From Nostocoides sp. (GTDB taxonomy: Bacteria > Actinomycetota > Actinomycetes > Actinomycetales > Dermatophilaceae): a DNA stretch of 64,000 bases. Position numbers and translations under genes: made by a program. The stretch spans positions 62,001 to 126,000 of the forward strand of contig JADJVJ010000004.1 in NCBI GenBank assembly GCA_016716625.1. The letters run 5' to 3'. This document shows, one piece after another, positions 24,009 through 33,086 of the stretch (position 1 is the stretch's first letter; each line of letters begins with the position of its first letter). The notes under the pieces are model-generated. The model was not told the origin of the DNA. It saw only the letters and a program-made list of their open reading frames with translations, and did no database searches.

Positions 24009-24944
24009 TCAGTGCGCGAGGAAGCGTTCAGCGTCCAGGGCGGCGGCGCAGCCGGACCCGGCCGCGGTGATGGCCTGTCGGTAGGTGTGGTCGACCAGGT
24101 CTCCACACGCGAAGACGCCGGGCACGGAGGTCCGCGTGGAGCGGCCCTCGCAGACGACATACCCCTCGTCGTCGAGGGTGACGGCATCCCGGACGAGCTC
24201 ATTGCGCGGGTCGTGGCCGATGGCGATGAAAAGCCCGGTCACGGCGAGTTCGCGGGTGGCTCCGCTCTGGGTGTCACGCAGGGTGATCCCGGAGAGTTTG
24301 GACTCCCCGTGGATGCCGACGACCTCGCTGTTCCAGGCGAAGGAGATCTTGTCGTTGGCGGCGGCCCGTTCGGCCATGATCTTGCTCGCCCGCAGCTCGT
24401 CGCGGCGGTGGATGAGGGTCACCGAACGGGCGAACTTGGTGAGGAAGGTTGCCTCCTCGACCGCGGAGTCGCCGCCGCCGACAACGGCGATGTCCTGGTC
24501 CCGGAAGAAGAACCCGTCACAGGTCGCGCACCAGGACACCCCGTGTCCGGAGAGCCGCTTCTCGTCCGGCAGACCCAGCTCGCGGTAGGCCGATCCCATC
24601 GCCAAAATCACTGTGCGAGAACGGTATTCGACACCCTCGGAGTCACGCACGACCTTGATCTCACCGTCGAGCGAGACCTCGCTGACATCGTCCCGGACGA
24701 GCTCGGCACCGAACCGTTCGGCCTGCGCACGCATCTCGTCCATGAGGTCGGGACCCATGATCCCGTCGCGGAACCCCGGGAAGTTCTCCACCTCGGTGGT
24801 GTTCATCAAGGCACCGCCGGCGGTCACCGCACCCTCGAAGACCAGGGGCGCCAGAGCCGCCCGCGCGGCATAGATGGCAGCGGTGTACCCGGCGGGACCG
24901 GAGCCGATGATGATGACACTGCGGACGTCGGCGGGCGAGGGCAC
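24009..24944 (-). CDS. trxB: Thioredoxin reductase
   Basis: A 311-residue NADPH-dependent flavoprotein. The FAD motif is IIGSGPAGYTAAIYAARA, the redox site is WCATCDG near residue 135, the NADPH motif is VVGGGDSAVEEA and the second FAD block is GVFACGDLVDHTYRQAITAAGSG. GTG at 24944 is the start. It lies downstream of the SigM anti-sigma gene, as in mycobacteria, where SigM responds to thiol and envelope stress. Confidence 0.97.
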   Translation of the reverse strand: MPSPADVRSVIIIGSGPAGYTAAIYAARAALAPLVFEGAVTAGGALMNTTEVENFPGFRDGIMGPDLMDEMRAQAERFGAELVRDDVSEVSLDGEIKVVRDSEGVEYRSRTVILAMGSAYRELGLPDEKRLSGHGVSWCATCDGFFFRDQDIAVVGGGDSAVEEATFLTKFARSVTLIHRRDELRASKIMAERAAANDKISFAWNSEVVGIHGESKLSGITLRDTQSGATRELAVTGLFIAIGHDPRNELVRDAVTLDDEGYVVCEGRSTRTSVPGVFACGDLVDHTYRQAITAAGSGCAAALDAERFLAH

Positions 24945-25061
24945 GGAGCAGACCCACTTTCAGGTATCGAGCCGCCGAGGGCACCAGAAAAGGATCGGCG
25001 GGCGGCATCGATCCTAACCAGTGCAAAGGCCCCGGGCATTCCCCGACATGGCCCGCGCGGC

Positions 25062-25820
25062 TCAGGAGGCCAGGCTCACCGGGCCGGCGAGGAGGCCCGG
25101 GTCACCGAGCCGGCAGTCCCGCTCTACGAGGTATGCCGTGCGCGCGCCGTCCGGGGCGGTGGCGACCACGAGGGCGACCGGCATACCGGCGGAGGTGCCG
25201 AGGTCGGCGAGGACTGCTGCGGTGGACGCGATCCCCAGAGCGCTCGCGCAGTCACGGGCACCACGGGGGGTCCCGATCGGGCCGATTGCCGGGGACTCGG
25301 CGGCAAAGTCGCGCAGGGAGACATCGTTGGCGCTCAGCGCATCGCGGGCGCTCTCCGCGAGGGCGTCAACGGCGTAGGCCCGCTCGCTCATGGTCACCCG
25401 GGTCAGGGGTGCCCCGGCAACCTTCGTCACCGACGGCCCCGGTACCGCAGCAGCGGACCCCGAGGAGGTGGCGGCTTCGCCACCGGTGCGCTCGCCCGGG
25501 GAGGCGGCCGCGGCTTGGGACGCCGCCTCCACCCCGGCATTCGAGGCGGCGGAGGTCAGCGAGCCGTCGGTGAGCATGCGCAGAGCCACCCCACCGCCGG
25601 TGAGCGCGATGCCGGTGACCGCCGCAGCCGCCGCATACCGGGGCCAGGCGCGCCACCTGGGCGCAGGGCGGCGGAGCGGTATGACGGTGCGGGCCTGCTG
25701 CTCGTCAGCCAGGGCGGAGGTGATCCGGGCGACGAGGTCATCCGGCATGGGTCCGCTGTCGCTCAGCGAGCGCAGCAGGTCGCGCATGCCGGTGGGGTCG
25801 TCGTCATCGCGGTGAGTCAT
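25062..25820 (-). CDS. Probable membrane-bound anti-sigma factor of SigM
   Basis: A 252-residue protein with a short cytoplasmic N-terminal part (MRDLLRSLSDSGPMPDDLVARITSALADEQ), one transmembrane helix at about residues 65-85 (YAAAAAVTGIALTGGGVAL) and an Ala/Ser-rich exported domain with a Cys pair (ARDCASALG, VERDCRLGD). It corresponds in position to Rv3912, the mycobacterial SigM anti-sigma factor; sequence evidence is architecture rather than motif. ATG at 25820 has GGAGGAGG upstream; the frame to 25853 is not used. Confidence 0.7.
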   Translation of the reverse strand: MTHRDDDDPTGMRDLLRSLSDSGPMPDDLVARITSALADEQQARTVIPLRRPAPRWRAWPRYAAAAAVTGIALTGGGVALRMLTDGSLTSAASNAGVEAASQAAAASPGERTGGEAATSSGSAAAVPGPSVTKVAGAPLTRVTMSERAYAVDALAESARDALSANDVSLRDFAAESPAIGPIGTPRGARDCASALGIASTAAVLADLGTSAGMPVALVVATAPDGARTAYLVERDCRLGDPGLLAGPVSLAS

Positions 25821-25917
25821 CACTCCTCCTCCCGTACTCGGATGGGGTGCCACGGCCGGGGCGCTGGGGCCGGGGCGCGTGCGCAGCGCACGCCATACGG
25901 TATGACGTCGTGGCGGG

Positions 25918-26502
25918 TCATTCGGTTCCCTCCGGGTCGGGGGGCCAGCCGCGGCGGGCGAGTTCGGCGACCAAGGCCTGGCGACCGCGCGAGCATCGGG
26001 ACTTCACCGTGCCCTCGGCGACCTGGAGGATCTCGGCCGCCTCGGTGACGGACAAGCCCTCCATATCGACCAGGACCAGGGCGACCCGCTGGGCCTCCGG
26101 GAGGGCCGCGAGCGCGCTGTGCACGAGGATCCGGGTGGTCACCTGCTCGGGCCGGTCTCCCTCGGCGGCCAGGTCCACCTCGGCGAGGTCGCCGGCCCTA
26201 CGGAGCACCTGCGGGCTGCGCAGCCGATCCAGGCAGGCGTTGACGACGATCCGGTGCAGCCAGGTCGTGACGGCCGCCTCCCCGCGGTAGGCCCCGGCCC
26301 GCCGGAACGCCGAGATGAACGCCTCCTGGACGCAGTCCGCGGCGAGTTCGGGGTCGGCGGTGGTGCGCAGCGCGACGGCGTACATCCGGTCCCGGTGCCG
26401 CCGGAAGAGCTCGCCGAACGCTCGCCCGTCGTCCCCGGGCGTGGTATGCCGTGCCAGCAGGGCCTTGTCGGTGAGCTCGTGGAGGTCCTCGGTGGCACTC
26501 AC
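25918..26502 (-). CDS. sigM: ECF RNA polymerase sigma factor SigM
   Basis: A 194-residue ECF sigma factor: region 2 FGELFRRHRDRMYAVALRTTADPELAADCVQEAFISAFRRAGAYRGEAAVTTWLHRIVVNACLDRLR and region 4 LPEAQRVALVLVDMEGLSVTEAAEILQVAEGTVKSRCSRGRQAL. GTG at 26502 with GGAG eight bases upstream is chosen; the open frame extends further but is a shadow. Synteny with trxB, trxA and murJ matches mycobacterial sigM. Confidence 0.93.
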   Translation of the reverse strand: MSATEDLHELTDKALLARHTTPGDDGRAFGELFRRHRDRMYAVALRTTADPELAADCVQEAFISAFRRAGAYRGEAAVTTWLHRIVVNACLDRLRSPQVLRRAGDLAEVDLAAEGDRPEQVTTRILVHSALAALPEAQRVALVLVDMEGLSVTEAAEILQVAEGTVKSRCSRGRQALVAELARRGWPPDPEGTE

Positions 26503-26522
26503 GCTGGGGCTCCGAGCGGGCG

Positions 26523-28637
26523 TCAGCCCGAGACGCTGATCTCGCCGACGACTCCGCGGAAGTCGTTGCCTGTGCCGGTCTTGGAGATCTCCGTGAACCA
26601 CACGATGACGTATTGGCCCGGGACCGGCTTCTTCGCGGTGATGCCGACCGCACCCTTGGCGTCGGCTGCCGAGCCGACCTTCGTCGCGCCGTCCAAGGAC
26701 CGGTCGTTGGCGACGTAGATGTCGACGCTCGCCGAGATGGGGAGGTAGACCTCGACCTTTTTCGGCGTCTTGTTGGGCCCGAGGTCGACGAGGATGCCGA
26801 CGCCGCGCTTGACGCCGCCGAAAGCCGAAGACCAGTAGCGCTCGGTGCGCCACTCGGTGGCGGGGTCACCGTCGTACACCTTGGCGGCCAGATCCGGGTT
26901 CTCCCCGTCCCCGCCCAAGGGGTCGAAATCCGCGGCGCCGATGATCTGCAGGGTCTGCAGGGCGTTGGCCGACGGCGTCGCGGTGGCGCTCTTGGAGACT
27001 GTGGGGGTGGCACTGGGTGGGGCTGCGCCATACGGGGCGTCGCCGATCTTGGAGACGCCATAGACCCCGATGCCCAGGGCGGTGAGCAGGAAGGCGCCGA
27101 CAATGGCGAGGGCCAGGCGACTCTCCCGACGGTTGAGCGTCTCGTTGGGGACCAGCGGGGCGGGGGCCTCGAGGTCGTTGGGGTCCGCGGGCAGGCTGTC
27201 CGGGGAGAGCTCGGAGACTTTGTCGACGGCCTTCTTGGCGAGGGTGGTGACTCGGCCACCCAGGTTTCCCATGGCGGATCCGAGCGTGCCGACCGCGGCG
27301 GCGACACTGGCCCCGGCGGCGGCTGCGACCCCCGCGGAGGCGCCGGTGGCGGCGCCGGCGGCGGCTTCGGGCTCGGCTCCTTCGGTGGCCGCAGCGGCGT
27401 CAGAGGCGCCTGGGGATTCCGGGGTGTCAGTGGTCTTTGGGGCGTCGGTGGGCGCGGCTACGGCCCCTGGGGCAGCGACCTGGGCGGCGGCCGCCCCGGC
27501 CTGCGGCACCGAGACCGCTACCGCGGCCGGGACCGCGACCGTGATGCCCGCTCGGGCGAGGGCGACCGCGGGCGGGTCAGCGGTCGGGGTCCAGGTCGCC
27601 ACCGCGACCCCGGGAGCGACGGCTGGTGGGGACACCGCGGGTGCGTGCACGGCCTGGATCGGCACTGCCTGGATCGGCACGGCCTGGGTGGGCGGAGTGT
27701 CCACGAGGTCCTCGGCGGCCGGCAGGAAGGCCTCCAGGTCGTCCGGTTCCCTCTCCGCAGCCTTCGCGTGAGCGTCCGGCACCTCGACGGCCTCGATGAC
27801 CTGCGGGACCGCCGGTTCGGGGGCGGTTGCGACCACGGGGCGGCCGAGGATCTGCCGGGAGGGCCAGGGCGCGATCTGCCGGGCTAGGTCCCCCGGAGAG
27901 GTTGGCCCTTCGTCGTCGACCAGGGTCAACCGGCACAGGGTGTCCAGGTCGCGGGGGACGCCCGCAGCGATCTCGGAGGGGGCGAGGACGGCGTTCTCGC
28001 TGGCGCCACCGAGCCCGCGCGGCGCCGCCCGGAGTCCGCCATCGCGCCCGGCGACCTCGGCAACCTGGGGCCAGTGTCCGGTGAGCGCGGCATAGGTGAG
28101 CGCCAGGCATCCCACGGCATCGGCTCGCTGGGCCTCTTCGCCGGTGAGCTCCTCGCGGCCGGCCCGAGCCGCGGCCGTGCCGAGCCCGCGCACCCTGACC
28201 TCGCCCTCGGTGGAGCGGAACACCTCGGCCGGCCCGAGGTCGAGGTGATGCACCCCCCGTTGCGCGGCAGCGTCGAGGGCAACGCTCACCTCACCGATGA
28301 TTCGGCGCACCTCATCCCCGGGGAGCCCGCCGGGCTGCAGCAGGGTGACCAGCGAGGGGGTCGAGCTTAGGTTCTCCTCGACGACATACGAGGTGCCGTC
28401 CCCGGTGCCCACGTCGAGGATGCGGACAAAGGCCGGGTGGTCGACGACCGCCGCTCGTCGAGCGGCATCGAGGATGCCCGCCGTGCGTGGGCCGCTCTCG
28501 GCGGCGGTGAGCACGGTCACGGTGCGGCCGAGGACGGGGTCGTCGGCGACCCAGCGCTCGGTGGTGGTCGTGTGCTCGATGCGTCGGCGCAGCGCGTAGC
28601 GCCCAGCGACGACAGAGCCCGGGCCCAGCCCGTTCAC
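26523..28637 (-). CDS. Membrane pseudokinase with C-terminal discoidin-like domain (MurJ partner)
   Basis: A 704-residue protein. The first 270 residues have a protein kinase fold (GSVVAGRYALRRRIE ... GVHHLDLGPAEVFRS), but the HRDxKxxN loop is HLDLGPAEV, the DFG motif is absent and no beta-3 lysine is seen, so it should be inactive. A long Ala/Pro/Val-rich linker leads to one transmembrane helix at about residue 520 (LALAIVGAFLLTALGIGVYGV), then an exported F5/8 type C-like beta domain. In mycobacteria this module is fused to MurJ as Rv3910; here it is separate, 57 bases downstream of murJ. GTG at 28637 has AAGGAG upstream. Confidence 0.85.
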   Translation of the reverse strand: MNGLGPGSVVAGRYALRRRIEHTTTTERWVADDPVLGRTVTVLTAAESGPRTAGILDAARRAAVVDHPAFVRILDVGTGDGTSYVVEENLSSTPSLVTLLQPGGLPGDEVRRIIGEVSVALDAAAQRGVHHLDLGPAEVFRSTEGEVRVRGLGTAAARAGREELTGEEAQRADAVGCLALTYAALTGHWPQVAEVAGRDGGLRAAPRGLGGASENAVLAPSEIAAGVPRDLDTLCRLTLVDDEGPTSPGDLARQIAPWPSRQILGRPVVATAPEPAVPQVIEAVEVPDAHAKAAEREPDDLEAFLPAAEDLVDTPPTQAVPIQAVPIQAVHAPAVSPPAVAPGVAVATWTPTADPPAVALARAGITVAVPAAVAVSVPQAGAAAAQVAAPGAVAAPTDAPKTTDTPESPGASDAAAATEGAEPEAAAGAATGASAGVAAAAGASVAAAVGTLGSAMGNLGGRVTTLAKKAVDKVSELSPDSLPADPNDLEAPAPLVPNETLNRRESRLALAIVGAFLLTALGIGVYGVSKIGDAPYGAAPPSATPTVSKSATATPSANALQTLQIIGAADFDPLGGDGENPDLAAKVYDGDPATEWRTERYWSSAFGGVKRGVGILVDLGPNKTPKKVEVYLPISASVDIYVANDRSLDGATKVGSAADAKGAVGITAKKPVPGQYVIVWFTEISKTGTGNDFRGVVGEISVSG

Positions 28638-28694
28638 ACGATCTCCTTCACGACGAGCGGCCTGCGACCGCGGCGGCGGGCAGGACACCTCATC

Positions 28695-30335
28695 CTAGGC
28701 GCCCGTGGCGCCCCGGCGACGGACCCGCGCGGCGATGCTCGCGGCTGCGTCACCGATCTCCCGAACCCCGAGCAGGTGTGCCGAGAACCAGGTGAGGGCG
28801 AGCTGCGCGCCCCCGGCCAGGGTGAGCACGAGACCACCGGAGAGCATGGCCGCCATCCCGCGGGTCTCGCCGAGCCCGGGCAGTAGCCGGCCCACCACCC
28901 AGGCGAGCAGCACGGCATACACCCCGGCCGGGACCGCGATCCGGGCACAGGTGGAGAGCAGGTGTGCGATGCCCAGGCGGCCGAGCCGATGCCGGAGCAG
29001 GGCCATCCCGGCCAGGGCGCCGATGACGTATGCCGTGGTCTGACCGATCGCGACGAGCACACCGATGCGCTCGGGAGGGCCGAGCAGGGCGGCGACGGCG
29101 AAGCTCACCGCGGTGCCGGTGACGAGGCATTGGATGAGGAACGGGGTCTTGCCGTCGTCGTGCACGAAGAAGGTGCGGTCGTTGAGATAGAGCCAGCCAT
29201 AGGGGAGTACCCCGAGGACCATCCAGGTGACCATGACGGCGATGACCCGGGTCTCGGCGAGGGTGTTGCCGACGTACAGGGTGCCGGTGACGACCGGGGC
29301 GAGGGTTGCGATGAGGGCGCTGGCCGGGATGAGCAGCGGGGCAACGGTGAGGATCGCGCTGCGGTAGTCCCGACGGACCCCGTCGGCGTCCCCGTCGGAG
29401 ACCGAGCCGGCCATCCGGGTGAACAGGGCAGTGACCAGGGAGACGGTGATGAGCGAGTGCGGCAACATGAAGAGCAGAAAGGCATAGTCGAAGGTCCCGC
29501 GGCTCGGCACTGCCGCCCCGGTCTCGGTGCCGAAGTTCGCGGCCCGGGTCAGTGCGGTCGAGGTGACCGCGAATCCGGCCTGGCTCACCGCGACCCCGGC
29601 CATGGTCCACAGGGCGATCCGGGACGTGGTCGCCAGCCCTACCCCGCGGATCCCCCACACCGGCCGGAACCGGAACCCGATCCGGCGCAGCGGGATGACC
29701 AAGCAGACCGCCTGGACGAGGATGGAGAGCGTTGCCGAGCCGGCGAGGGTGAGTATCATCGGCGTCGACCACTGCGAGACCGGGGCCTGCAGGGGGTACC
29801 CGGCGACCTTGAACCACACCAGGCCGGCGATGGCGACGAAGTTGGCGAGCACCGGCGCCCAGAGGTAGGGCAGGAACCGGCCGTGCGCGTTGAGGATCTG
29901 CCCGAGCAAGGTGTAGAGGCCGTAGAAGAACACCTGCGGAAGGCAGATCGCGGCGAAGATCGTGGCGAGCCGCTGCGCATCCGGTGGGAAGTCATCGCTG
30001 AAGAGGCTGACGAGCCAGGGCGCCAGCAGGGTGAGGATGAGCGTGCTCACCAGCAGGAACGTCACGGCCAGGGTGATGATCCGGTTGGTGAAGGCTTCTC
30101 CCTGGTCGGCCTGGGTGCGCGCCTTGACGATCTGCGGGACGAGTATGCCGTTGAGCACCCCGCCCCCGACGAGCGCGTAGAACTGGTTGGGCAGGGTGTT
30201 GGCGACTTGGAAGACGTCCGCGGTGAGCCCGAACACGCCGATGACTTGGGCGAGCATGATGCCGCGGACGAGGCCGAGAATCCGGCTCGTCATGGTCCCC
30301 GCGCTCATCAGGAGCACGTTGCGGGTCAGGCTCAC
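28695..30335 (-). CDS. murJ: Lipid II flippase MurJ (MviN)
   Basis: A 546-residue polytopic membrane protein of the MOP exporter family that moves lipid II across the membrane for peptidoglycan synthesis. It begins SLTRNVLLMSAGTMTSRILGLVRGIMLAQVIG and contains NTLPNQFYALVGGGVLNGILVPQIVKA and PEVFFYGLYTLLGQILNAHGRF-like blocks, with about 14 predicted helices. GTG at 30335 overlaps the stop of the upstream DUF6049 gene; the open frame to 30827 is not coding. Confidence 0.94.
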   Translation of the reverse strand: MSLTRNVLLMSAGTMTSRILGLVRGIMLAQVIGVFGLTADVFQVANTLPNQFYALVGGGVLNGILVPQIVKARTQADQGEAFTNRIITLAVTFLLVSTLILTLLAPWLVSLFSDDFPPDAQRLATIFAAICLPQVFFYGLYTLLGQILNAHGRFLPYLWAPVLANFVAIAGLVWFKVAGYPLQAPVSQWSTPMILTLAGSATLSILVQAVCLVIPLRRIGFRFRPVWGIRGVGLATTSRIALWTMAGVAVSQAGFAVTSTALTRAANFGTETGAAVPSRGTFDYAFLLFMLPHSLITVSLVTALFTRMAGSVSDGDADGVRRDYRSAILTVAPLLIPASALIATLAPVVTGTLYVGNTLAETRVIAVMVTWMVLGVLPYGWLYLNDRTFFVHDDGKTPFLIQCLVTGTAVSFAVAALLGPPERIGVLVAIGQTTAYVIGALAGMALLRHRLGRLGIAHLLSTCARIAVPAGVYAVLLAWVVGRLLPGLGETRGMAAMLSGGLVLTLAGGAQLALTWFSAHLLGVREIGDAAASIAARVRRRGATGA

Positions 30336-32503
30336 TTGAGGTCCTCCACGGTGACCCGGGTGTTCGGGGTGCGCAGGGTCCGGCGGATGCCGAGCACGAG
30401 CGCGAGGGCGGCGATGCCGCCGATGACCCAGTAGATCCACGAACCGGTGGGGGACACGGCCACGTTGCTGTGCACTGCCCCAGCGAGCTCGCCTCCGGAC
30501 GGCGCGGTCAGGCGGGCGGTGAGGGTGACCTCGCCGGCGGCCAGGGCGACCGCTTCGAACGGGATGACGGTCTTGCTCAGGGCGCCGATGCGGATCCCGG
30601 AGGTTTCCGGGCGGGTCAGTCGGAGCAGCGGGTTGTCCGATTCCAGTCGCACGGTGAGCCTGTCGACGGCCACCGGCAGGGTGTTCTCCACGACGACGAG
30701 GATGCGGCCGGAGTCGGCGAGCAGCGTGACGTCCCGCAGGGTCAGGACGAGGCTGGTCCCGGCGGCCTTCGCCTCGGTCAGCAACGGGGTGACGAGGTCG
30801 TTCCAGGCCTCGGGGGCGCCGCGCCACCTCGCGGAGAGGGCCTGACGGGCCACCTCCTCCCAGCGCGTCATCGAGGTGGCGCCGTCGGTCCGGACGGAGG
30901 CGATGGCGCGCACGCGGGCCATCGCCGCCGAGGTGTCGGTCACCGCGGCCTTACTCGACGCGGGCTTGGCGGTCGTCGAGGACGGCGTGGGACGGGCCGC
31001 CCGGGTGGACGCGACGGCCCGCAGCGTGGAGCCGGCGGCCGAGGCGATGAGGGTGTCGAGGTCGCTCGGGGCGAGCCATGGGACGTCCCGGAGCGCGCCG
31101 AGGGTGTTCGCAAGGTGCTCGGCGTCGACCCCGAACCCACGAGCTGGGGCGAGCAACAGGGGGCGACGGATCCCCGGACTCTGGCCGAGCATCACCACGG
31201 TCTCCGCGATGAGGGCCTGCACCTCCACGGGGCCGCCACCCGGCCCGGCAGCAGCGACGAATGCCCGGGTGGAGCCAGCATCCGCGACCAGGAGCGGGAT
31301 ACCTCCCCGGGAACGTTGTGCGGCATCGGGGCGCCCCCCGGAGAGGACGGCGGAAGAGACGACGATGGCCGGGGGGGCAGCCCCGGGCGCCGAGTAGCGG
31401 GAGCTCAGGGCGGTCAGGCGGGCGTCCGAGGCGATCCCGTCGGCGGGCCAGATGACATCGGCGGCCAAGCCCAGCTCGCTGGCCCGCTTCCGGGACCGGT
31501 CGATGGCGGCCTTGGTCGCGCTCTGGACCGCGGGGAGGCCCAGGGCCGGGGCCAGGTCGAGGTCGGCATCGGGAAAGAGGCGACCTCGATGCGTGCGTGC
31601 GGCGGCCGTAAGGGTGCGTGCGAAGTCGGCACGGACCGTGGCCTCCTCCGCGCTCAGCGCGGGCCGATCAGGGGGCGCCGGCGCGCCCGAGGGTAGGGAG
31701 GTGGGGGTTGCCGAGTTCGACGCCGATGCCCCGGACTGCGTTGGTTGAGGGCTGCGAGTCGGTGGGGCGGCGGGGAGGACTCGAGGGACATCGAGCAGGC
31801 TCGGGTCGATGATCCAGGAGACGTCTTGCCTGGCCGATCCGGCAAGCAGTTGGCCCACCGCGGAGTCCTGACGGGCCAGTTTCCGCCAGGCGGCGAGCCG
31901 GGGCTCGGCGTCGGCGGCGTACAGGTCGGGGTCGGGTGGGGCGGTCACCGGCAGGAGGACGGTGAGGTCGAGCGGCTGATACTCGTTGGCGCGCTGGTAG
32001 GCGGCGAAGGTCCGCCGCTCGTGGCCCCCGGCGCGCACGGCCAGCGGCAGCACGCCGTAGGAGGCCGCGCCATAACGGGCCGCCCGCGGCACGGTGAGCG
32101 TGAAGGGCACCGACGCGCCAGGGGCGACCACCCCGTATGCCGTCCGGGCCAGTTCCGCGCGTCCCGCACCCGAGCCGGTGCTCGCCGAGACCCAGGAGGT
32201 CACGTCGCCGGGCGAGGCCACCCGAACCAGTGCGCTCTCCAGGGTGACCACGCCCTTCGGGAGCGCGGTGACGCCGGTGTTGCGCAGCGTCCCGGTGAGC
32301 CGCAGGGTGTCGGTGTCCTTGAGGACGGTCGGCGTATGCGTGGAAATGGTGAGCTCGGCAGCCCCGGCAGCCGCGGCAGCCCTGGCATGCCCGGCGCTGC
32401 CGGCAGCTCCGGCAGCTCCGGCCGCTCCGGCCGCGGGAGCTGACAGCAGGACGCTCGCGAGGAGGAGTGCGGCCGTGGCGGAGCGTGTCCCGGCCCGAGG
32501 CAT
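30332..32503 (-). CDS. Secreted, membrane-anchored DUF6049 protein
   Basis: A 723-residue protein with a signal peptide (residues 7-30, ATAALLLASVLLSAPAAGAAGAAG), a large exported region with beta-sandwich segments such as LTLRDVTLLADSGRILVVVENTLPVAVDRLTVRLES, and a C-terminal transmembrane helix (SWIYWVIGGIAALALVLGI) with a basic tail. It corresponds to mycobacterial Rv3909, always next to murJ; its function is unknown but a cell envelope role is likely. It abuts the nudix gene, the last base of which is shared. Confidence 0.85.
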   Translation of the reverse strand: MPRAGTRSATAALLLASVLLSAPAAGAAGAAGAAGSAGHARAAAAAGAAELTISTHTPTVLKDTDTLRLTGTLRNTGVTALPKGVVTLESALVRVASPGDVTSWVSASTGSGAGRAELARTAYGVVAPGASVPFTLTVPRAARYGAASYGVLPLAVRAGGHERRTFAAYQRANEYQPLDLTVLLPVTAPPDPDLYAADAEPRLAAWRKLARQDSAVGQLLAGSARQDVSWIIDPSLLDVPRVLPAAPPTRSPQPTQSGASASNSATPTSLPSGAPAPPDRPALSAEEATVRADFARTLTAAARTHRGRLFPDADLDLAPALGLPAVQSATKAAIDRSRKRASELGLAADVIWPADGIASDARLTALSSRYSAPGAAPPAIVVSSAVLSGGRPDAAQRSRGGIPLLVADAGSTRAFVAAAGPGGGPVEVQALIAETVVMLGQSPGIRRPLLLAPARGFGVDAEHLANTLGALRDVPWLAPSDLDTLIASAAGSTLRAVASTRAARPTPSSTTAKPASSKAAVTDTSAAMARVRAIASVRTDGATSMTRWEEVARQALSARWRGAPEAWNDLVTPLLTEAKAAGTSLVLTLRDVTLLADSGRILVVVENTLPVAVDRLTVRLESDNPLLRLTRPETSGIRIGALSKTVIPFEAVALAAGEVTLTARLTAPSGGELAGAVHSNVAVSPTGSWIYWVIGGIAALALVLGIRRTLRTPNTRVTVEDLK

Positions 32504-32988
32504 TAGCCCTCCCCGGCGAGACGCTGCCAGGCGACCCTCGCGATCCGGCGCTCGTTGGGGAAAGTCAGGTGCCGGTGGGCTTCATGGAGCGGGAACCAGG
32601 CGACGTCGATGGCCTCCTGGTCGGGGTCGTTGTCGATGGTGAGGTGTCCGCCGACCGCCTCGAGGAGGTAGTGGTGGACGTACTTGTGGATCCGCCGGTC
32701 CCCGGCAGCGAACCAGTAGTCGATGGTCCCGAGCTCGATGAGCACCCGGCCGATGATGCCGGTCTCTTCGGCGACCTCCCGGGCCGCGGTCTGCGGCAGG
32801 GTTTCCTCGCCCTCGATGTGGCCCTTGGGCAGGCACCATTCGACGCGCCCGGCCCGGTTGCGGCGAGCGATGACGGCGATCCGGGCCTTGCCCTCGAAGA
32901 CGTCGACGATCACGCCACCGGCACTGCGTTCCTCGACGGCAGGCAGCCGGCGGCTGACCCGAGAAGGCTCGGCCGCGGCGTGAGTCAT
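32503..32988 (-). CDS. Nudix hydrolase (MutT4-like)
   Basis: A 161-residue hydrolase. The nudix box GHIEGEETLPQTAAREVAEETGI is complete and the N-terminal SAGGVIVDVFEGKARIAVIARR fits the family. It corresponds to Rv3908 in mycobacteria. The substrate is unknown, likely an oxidised nucleotide or dinucleoside polyphosphate. ATG at 32988 is chosen; the open frame to 33141 overlaps the divergent pcnA gene and is not supported. Confidence 0.9.
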   Translation of the reverse strand: MTHAAAEPSRVSRRLPAVEERSAGGVIVDVFEGKARIAVIARRNRAGRVEWCLPKGHIEGEETLPQTAAREVAEETGIIGRVLIELGTIDYWFAAGDRRIHKYVHHYLLEAVGGHLTIDNDPDQEAIDVAWFPLHEAHRHLTFPNERRIARVAWQRLAGEG

Positions 32989-33086
32989 GCCAGTCACTGT
33001 AGCCGTGGGGCCTTGGCCTGGCGGGCAGACCTGGCGGGCAGGCCTGGCGGCGCGAGCGGCCGGGACACGGCATACCCTTGACTCTC

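Noticed and set aside
26198..27307. 369-residue minus-strand frame over sigM and the pseudokinase gene.
   Set aside because: Its composition is Ser/Pro/Arg shadow of the real frame and it contradicts two well-supported genes.
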